From an uncultured Clostridium sp. (GTDB taxonomy: Bacteria; Bacillota; Clostridia; Lachnospirales; Lachnospiraceae), in assembly GCA_900540335.1 (NCBI GenBank), contig UQFC01000044.1:1-19978 (forward strand): DNA of 19,978 nt, given 5' to 3'. Each line of letters begins with the position of its first letter. Position 1 is the stretch's first letter. The position numbers were made by a program, and so were the translations under genes. Shown here piece by piece: positions 16,267-19,978 of the stretch. Below the pieces are notes generated by a model that had not been told where the DNA came from, did no database searches, and saw only the letters and a program-made list of their open reading frames with translations.

Positions 16267-16782
16267 CTATCTGAGCCGCTTTCCGTCAAACCGGTTCTGG
16301 AGCGTCAGAAATCTTCCAATCGCCTGAATCTGTTCCGGAATCGTACCTGTTTCCGGCTTCATATCAAGCACCAGGTAAAGACTGTCCAGATCTCTTTGTT
16401 TTGCCGTCCGCGCCATGGCAGAAAGACACTCCATCCTCTCCTCATACGTGTCTGTATCCAGAAATTTAAGAAAAGCCGGACTTGGCTCATACAGGTTCTG
16501 TTCTGATTCCTGCGTTCTGATCCTGTCAGCGTTTTCTCCGGCTCCGGCCGCCATATCCACCCGTTCAAACCGGTACTGCTGGGTCACTTCCGGATATTTT
16601 TCCCGGTCTACAGGGCTTATAAACATCTCATAAGGCCTTACATACACACCAAAATCTCCATAAAGCGCCTGATAAACCACCATCTTCTCCCCCGTTTCCG
16701 AATGGGTTGCCACTGCCAGAATCTGATATAATTTATTTTTAAAATGTCGATAAAATTCCCCAGGATGTACCTGTCTTTCCAT
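16267..16782 (-). CDS. DUF1653 domain protein
   Basis: A soluble protein of 171 residues. The first 75 or so match DUF1653: HPGEFYRHFKNKLYQILAVA, HSETGEKMVVYQALYGDFG and VYVRPYEMFISPVD are the recognisable elements, predicted to form a small beta-barrel of unknown role. The C-terminal 90 residues are charged and helical without a motif I recognise, making this longer than single-domain DUF1653 proteins. The ATG at 16782 follows GTGAGGA at eight bases. It is the first gene of the uvrC-hprK-murB-rapZ-whiA-HPr operon, about 35 nt after the predicted transcription start. Confidence 0.9.
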   Translation of the reverse strand: MERQVHPGEFYRHFKNKLYQILAVATHSETGEKMVVYQALYGDFGVYVRPYEMFISPVDREKYPEVTQQYRFERVDMAAGAGENADRIRTQESEQNLYEPSPAFLKFLDTDTYEERMECLSAMARTAKQRDLDSLYLVLDMKPETGTIPEQIQAIGRFLTLQNRFDGKRLR

Positions 16783-16825
16783 CTGAATTCCTCACTCTCT
16801 GCTTCTTCTGATCTGTTACTACAAA

Positions 16826-16834
16826 ATTATAGCA
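16826..16834 (-). promoter_or_regulatory. Extended -10 promoter of the DUF1653-uvrC-hprK operon
   Basis: TGCTATAAT on the minus strand (16834 to 16826) is an extended -10 with a perfect TATAAT. The -35 position at 17 bp spacing falls in the stem of the upstream terminator and matches the consensus poorly, so the TG extension probably compensates. The predicted start is near 16819. Confidence 0.75.
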
Positions 16835-16835
16835 C

Positions 16836-16876
16836 AAATAAAGAAAAAAGGGTATCAGTGAACCGCACTGATACCC
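16836..16876 (-). terminator. Rho-independent terminator of the lipoprotein gene
   Basis: A perfect 11-bp stem (GGGTATCAGTG with CACTGATACCC, 16850-16876) with a 5-nt loop is followed on the minus strand by TTTTTTCTTTATTT. It begins about 35 bases after the stop at 16912 and directly abuts the next operon's promoter. Confidence 0.95.
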
Positions 16877-16911
16877 TCCTGAACGTAAAACCGGCTTTCC
16901 CCGAATCCATC

Positions 16912-18306
16912 CTATTCTGCAGCTTCTGTTTCCTGTCCCCCTGAGGACGATTCCTGTGTTTCTCCCACGGTTTCCGTCTCTGCCGCTGTTGTTTCCTCTG
17001 CAAAGGTTGTTTCCGGCAAAGCCGCCCGGGACTGGGCAATCTGCTCCCGCTCTGCCTCTGCCTCCTCCGGTGTCAGAAGACCGTCCCAGTCATAGGTACA
17101 GGCAGCATCCCACAAAAGCCATTCATCATATCCGCAGTCATAAACCGCCTGAATCTGGCTGCGGACCTCCGGCCCGCCGTAAGGAATATGATTGGTCAGC
17201 CAGCTGGCTGTAAAATCCTGAAGCCAGGGACGCACCACAGCAATGTGATCTCCGTCCTTTCCTGCAAAATAAAGCTCCTTCCTGGAATCCATCAGCGCTG
17301 CACAGATTGTCTCATAGGGCTGCATATCCGGATGGGCAATTCCATAATTTCCATCAGCATAATGAGAAGGATAAATCATAGGACTGATATAATCCAGATG
17401 CTTTGCCATTTCCCCGTAAATCTGACCTACAGAATCCGCATTGACATCACTGTTAATAATAGCGCCAAACACATCTGCTGACACAAACAGCCCCTCTGCC
17501 TTCAGCCTGTCATAGGCATATTCCATAAACTCCAGAATAATTCCGGTCCGGGAACGGCCCTGCACGTCAGCCTCGTCAAAAACAGCCTCCTTCATGCCCT
17601 TCTCCGTACAGAAACGCACATAGTCAAACTGTACCTCCTCAAAGCCCAGTCTTCCCGCCTCTACGGCAATTTCCACCAGATAATCCCAGGCCTCTTTCTT
17701 ATAGGGATTGACCCAGGCATTGCCGTCTCTGTCCCGGAATACCGTTCCGTCTGCCTTTTTGATGCACCAGTCCGGCCTCACATCTCCCAGCCATGCATCA
17801 CGAAAAGCCGGAATACGGGCAATCGCATAAATATCATGCTCCTCCAGCTTCTCCATCAGCCCCTGAATATCTGAAATATAGGTTTTGGACGAACCCAGCT
17901 CCTGTACCAGGGGAGATTCCATCGCGCAGGCTACACGGCCAAAATCATCCTTTAAATCAATCACAAGCGTATTGGCCTCTGTTCGATCCAGCTCTGCAAT
18001 CAGATTGTCCACCATCGATGGGGTTCCTGCCACATAGGCAGAAATATAAATTCCCTTCACCTGAACCGGTTCTCTCTGCTGCTCCTTTTCCAATACAATT
18101 TCCTGTGTCTGCAGTTCCGGTTCCGTCTCCGCCTCGTCTGCTTTCTTTTCGCCTTCTTCCTCTGCCTTCGTTGTTCCGTGCTCTACCACTACCGGCTCCG
18201 GAACAGTGGCCAGCTCCTTTACTGCCTCCAGCTTTCCGCAGCCGGATATCAGCCCAACCAGAAGAGCCAGAAGCAAAAAAAGCCCTGCATATCTGCTTTT
18301 CATCAT
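16912..18306 (-). CDS. Putative glycoside hydrolase (DUF4015) lipoprotein
   Basis: A surface lipoprotein of 464 residues. A signal peptide (LFLLLALLVGLISGC) with lipobox ISGC puts the lipidated Cys at residue 23. A charged Glu/Lys-rich linker reaches about residue 82, and a TIM-barrel-like domain runs to about 405. That domain has GIYISAYVAGT, TLVIDLKDDFGRVA, IYAIARIPAFRD, EEVQFDYVRF, VSADVFGA and YISPMIYPSHYADG, the pattern I associate with DUF4015 putative glycoside hydrolases. The substrate is unknown. The C-terminal 55 residues form a low-complexity Thr/Glu/Ser-rich tail. A second ATG three bases downstream of the given one is better spaced from GGAG. It is a single-gene transcript with its own promoter and terminator, divergent from the DUF1846 gene. 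Confidence 0.88.
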   Translation of the reverse strand: MMKSRYAGLFLLLALLVGLISGCGKLEAVKELATVPEPVVVEHGTTKAEEEGEKKADEAETEPELQTQEIVLEKEQQREPVQVKGIYISAYVAGTPSMVDNLIAELDRTEANTLVIDLKDDFGRVACAMESPLVQELGSSKTYISDIQGLMEKLEEHDIYAIARIPAFRDAWLGDVRPDWCIKKADGTVFRDRDGNAWVNPYKKEAWDYLVEIAVEAGRLGFEEVQFDYVRFCTEKGMKEAVFDEADVQGRSRTGIILEFMEYAYDRLKAEGLFVSADVFGAIINSDVNADSVGQIYGEMAKHLDYISPMIYPSHYADGNYGIAHPDMQPYETICAALMDSRKELYFAGKDGDHIAVVRPWLQDFTASWLTNHIPYGGPEVRSQIQAVYDCGYDEWLLWDAACTYDWDGLLTPEEAEAEREQIAQSRAALPETTFAEETTAAETETVGETQESSSGGQETEAAE

Positions 18307-18359
18307 ACTCCAGTCCTTTTGTCCTTTGTGTTATCGGGTTGACAAGTTCCTTTCTGCTT

Positions 18360-18388
18360 AGTATATCACAAAATCCTAAAATAATCAA
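18360..18388 (-). promoter_or_regulatory. Promoter of the lipoprotein gene
   Basis: Minus-strand -35 TTGATT (18383-18388) and -10 TATACT (18360-18365) lie 17 bp apart, with a TG extension (TGATATACT). Predicted start near 18353, about 47 nt before the ATG. Confidence 0.8.
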
Positions 18389-18416
18389 AATTCCGGGTGC
18401 ATTTTAAAGCCTTCTG

Positions 18417-18425
18417 TGATACAAT
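18417..18425 (+). promoter_or_regulatory. Extended -10 promoter of the DUF1846 gene
   Basis: Plus-strand sequence TGATACAAT is an extended -10 (TACAAT at 18420-18425). The -35 region is poor. It lies about 30 bases before the start chosen for the DUF1846 gene and faces away from the lipoprotein promoter. Confidence 0.55.
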
Positions 18426-18454
18426 GAGGGGCAGTGAAAGGGGCTAGAAAATAT

Positions 18455-19936
18455 ATGAAAATAGGATTTGACAACCAAAAATATCTGAAAATGCAGTCCG
18501 AACACATTCGGGAACGAATCAACCAGTTCGGAGATAAATTATATCTGGAATTCGGCGGAAAGCTGTTTGACGACTATCACGCTTCCAGAGTCCTTCCGGG
18601 CTTTGCTCCGGACAGCAAGCTGCAGATGCTGCTTCAGCTTGCCGACCAGGCAGAGATCGTCATTGCCATCAATGCCGCTGACATTGAAAAAAATAAAATC
18701 CGCCACGATCTGGGAATCACCTATGATGTAGACGTTCTTCGTCTGATTCAGGAATTCCGTGATAAAGGGCTTTATGTGGGAAGTGTTGTAATCACCCGCT
18801 ACACCGGTCAGCCTTCTGCGGATCTGTTCCGCACCAAGCTTCAGAAGCTGGGCATCCAGGTTTACCGCCACTATCCCATCGAAGGCTATCCCAACGATAT
18901 CGCTCACATTGTCAGCGATGAAGGCTACGGAAAAAATGAGTATATCGAAACTACAAAGCCATTGGTCATCATCACTGCTCCCGGCCCGGGAAGCGGAAAA
19001 ATGGCTACCTGCCTTTCCCAGCTTTACCACGAAAACAAGAGGGGCATCAAGGCCGGATATGCCAAATTCGAGACCTTCCCGATCTGGAATATTCCCTTAA
19101 AGCATCCGGTAAACCTTGCCTATGAGGCAGCTACCGCAGACTTAAACGATGTTAACATGATCGATCCCTTCCATCTGGAAGCCTACGGCGTAACCACTGT
19201 CAACTACAACCGCGATGTGGAGATCTACCCCGTACTGTCTGCCATGTTTGAAGGAATTTACGGCTACTGTCCGTACAAATCCCCCACCGACATGGGGGTC
19301 AATATGGTGGGCAACTGTATCGTGGATGACGAAGTATGCCGCCAGGCCTCCCGGCAGGAGATCATCCGGCGGTACTATGCGGCCATGTGCTCCGCCCGCC
19401 AGGGCCTCAGCGGCCCCGAACCGGCGGACAAGATCCGTTTGCTGATGAACCAGGCTAACGTCACCGAGGCGGACCGGCCGGTGATCGCCGCCGCCCTGGA
19501 CCGGGCGGAAGCCACCAATGGCCCCGCCGCCGCCCTCCAGTTGCCTGACGGCCGGATCATTACCGGAAAAACCAGCAAGCTATTGGGCGCTTCCAGCGCC
19601 TTGCTCCTCAACGTGCTCAAAACCCTGGGCAATATCCAGGATGGGGTGCATCTGATCTCCCCCATCGTCATCGAGCCCATCCAACACCTGAAGGTGGAAC
19701 ACCTGGGCAATCATAATCCCCGGCTCCATATGGACGAGGTCCTTATCGCCCTGTCCATTTCCGCCGCCACCAACCCTACCGCGGAATTGGCCATGCAGCA
19801 GCTGGACAAGCTCCGGGGCTCCGAAGCCCATTCCAGCGTCATCCTTTCTTCGGTGGACGTGGGCGTGTTCCGCAAGCTGGGGATCAACCTTACTTGCGAG
19901 CCGCGCTACCAGTCAAAAAAGCTATATCATAAGTAG
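18455..19936 (+). CDS. DUF1846 (UPF0371) family protein, compositionally mosaic
   Basis: A protein of 493 residues, near the family's usual length, of unknown function. The N-terminus MKIGFDNQKYLKMQSEHI is characteristic and sets the start at 18455; the frame is open to a GTG at 18434. A Rossmann-like region contains a glycine loop, ITAPGPGSGKMATCLSQLYH (about residues 175-195), suggesting nucleotide binding, and YKSPTDMGVNM is a further conserved stretch. The gene is odd in composition: 18481-18540 is 40% GC, but 19381-19440 is 72% GC with CGG, GCC and CTG codons dominating. The switch lies around 19255-19330, inside the SPTDMGVNM motif, with no loss of frame. The C-terminal third therefore appears to come from a different, GC-rich relative. 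Confidence 0.85.
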   Translation: MKIGFDNQKYLKMQSEHIRERINQFGDKLYLEFGGKLFDDYHASRVLPGFAPDSKLQMLLQLADQAEIVIAINAADIEKNKIRHDLGITYDVDVLRLIQEFRDKGLYVGSVVITRYTGQPSADLFRTKLQKLGIQVYRHYPIEGYPNDIAHIVSDEGYGKNEYIETTKPLVIITAPGPGSGKMATCLSQLYHENKRGIKAGYAKFETFPIWNIPLKHPVNLAYEAATADLNDVNMIDPFHLEAYGVTTVNYNRDVEIYPVLSAMFEGIYGYCPYKSPTDMGVNMVGNCIVDDEVCRQASRQEIIRRYYAAMCSARQGLSGPEPADKIRLLMNQANVTEADRPVIAAALDRAEATNGPAAALQLPDGRIITGKTSKLLGASSALLLNVLKTLGNIQDGVHLISPIVIEPIQHLKVEHLGNHNPRLHMDEVLIALSISAATNPTAELAMQQLDKLRGSEAHSSVILSSVDVGVFRKLGINLTCEPRYQSKKLYHK

Positions 19937-19967
19937 GCGGGGATTGTATGGGGGCTGCCAGCCCCGC
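19937..19967 (+). other. GC-rich hairpin after the DUF1846 gene
   Basis: GCGGGG (19937-19942) can pair with CCCCGC (19962-19967), and within it GGGGCT with AGCCCC. No U-tract is seen before the window ends, so a terminator cannot be called. Confidence 0.3.
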
Positions 19968-19978
19968 ACACAGTTCCC

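Overview
The window looks like chromosomal DNA of a low-to-mid GC Gram-positive anaerobe of class Clostridia, most likely family Lachnospiraceae. The reasons are strong AGGAGG-type ribosome binding sites, sigma-A promoters with TATAAT-like -10 boxes, the neighbourhood uvrC-hprK-murB-rapZ-whiA-HPr-dnaE-pfkA, and a small protein resembling DUF6145. Nearly all genes are on the minus strand, so transcription runs right to left.

From right to left in the direction of transcription: a DUF1846 (UPF0371) gene on the plus strand (18455-19936) is divergent from a putative DUF4015 glycoside-hydrolase-like lipoprotein (16912-18306), which ends in a strong terminator. A compact operon follows: DUF1653 protein, uvrC, hprK, murB, rapZ, whiA and an HPr-family protein (16782 down to 10248), starting at an extended -10 promoter buried in the previous terminator and closing with its own terminator. 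It mixes DNA repair, peptidoglycan precursor synthesis, the HPr kinase and one of its likely targets. Next come dnaE with its own promoter, pfkA, a small DUF6145-like protein and dusB, then a consensus promoter driving greA-lysS.

The most notable feature is a 2160-nt group II intron (5845-8004) inserted in the sense orientation in dnaE. Its boundaries can be read directly: GTGCG at the 5' end, a 34-nt domain V and CTAT at the 3' end. Excision restores an uninterrupted 1155-codon DNA polymerase III alpha subunit across the conserved VYQ/EQVM motif. The intron's own reverse transcriptase-maturase is broken, having lost its N-terminal half and carrying an in-frame amber codon, so splicing of this gene must rely on the RNA itself or on a maturase from elsewhere.

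The HPr-family protein is also unusual. It keeps Ser46, the HPr kinase site, but has Glu at position 15 in place of the catalytic His. This is a Crh-like design in a crh-like position next to whiA and rapZ.

Both ends of the window look spliced to DNA of another origin. lysS stops abruptly inside its catalytic domain and gives way to about 217 bp of GC-richer sequence carrying the end of an unrelated plus-strand gene and a terminator. The DUF1846 gene switches at about 19260 from roughly 40% to roughly 70% GC without losing its frame. These are either recombination junctions or assembly chimeras, and the latter should be suspected first.
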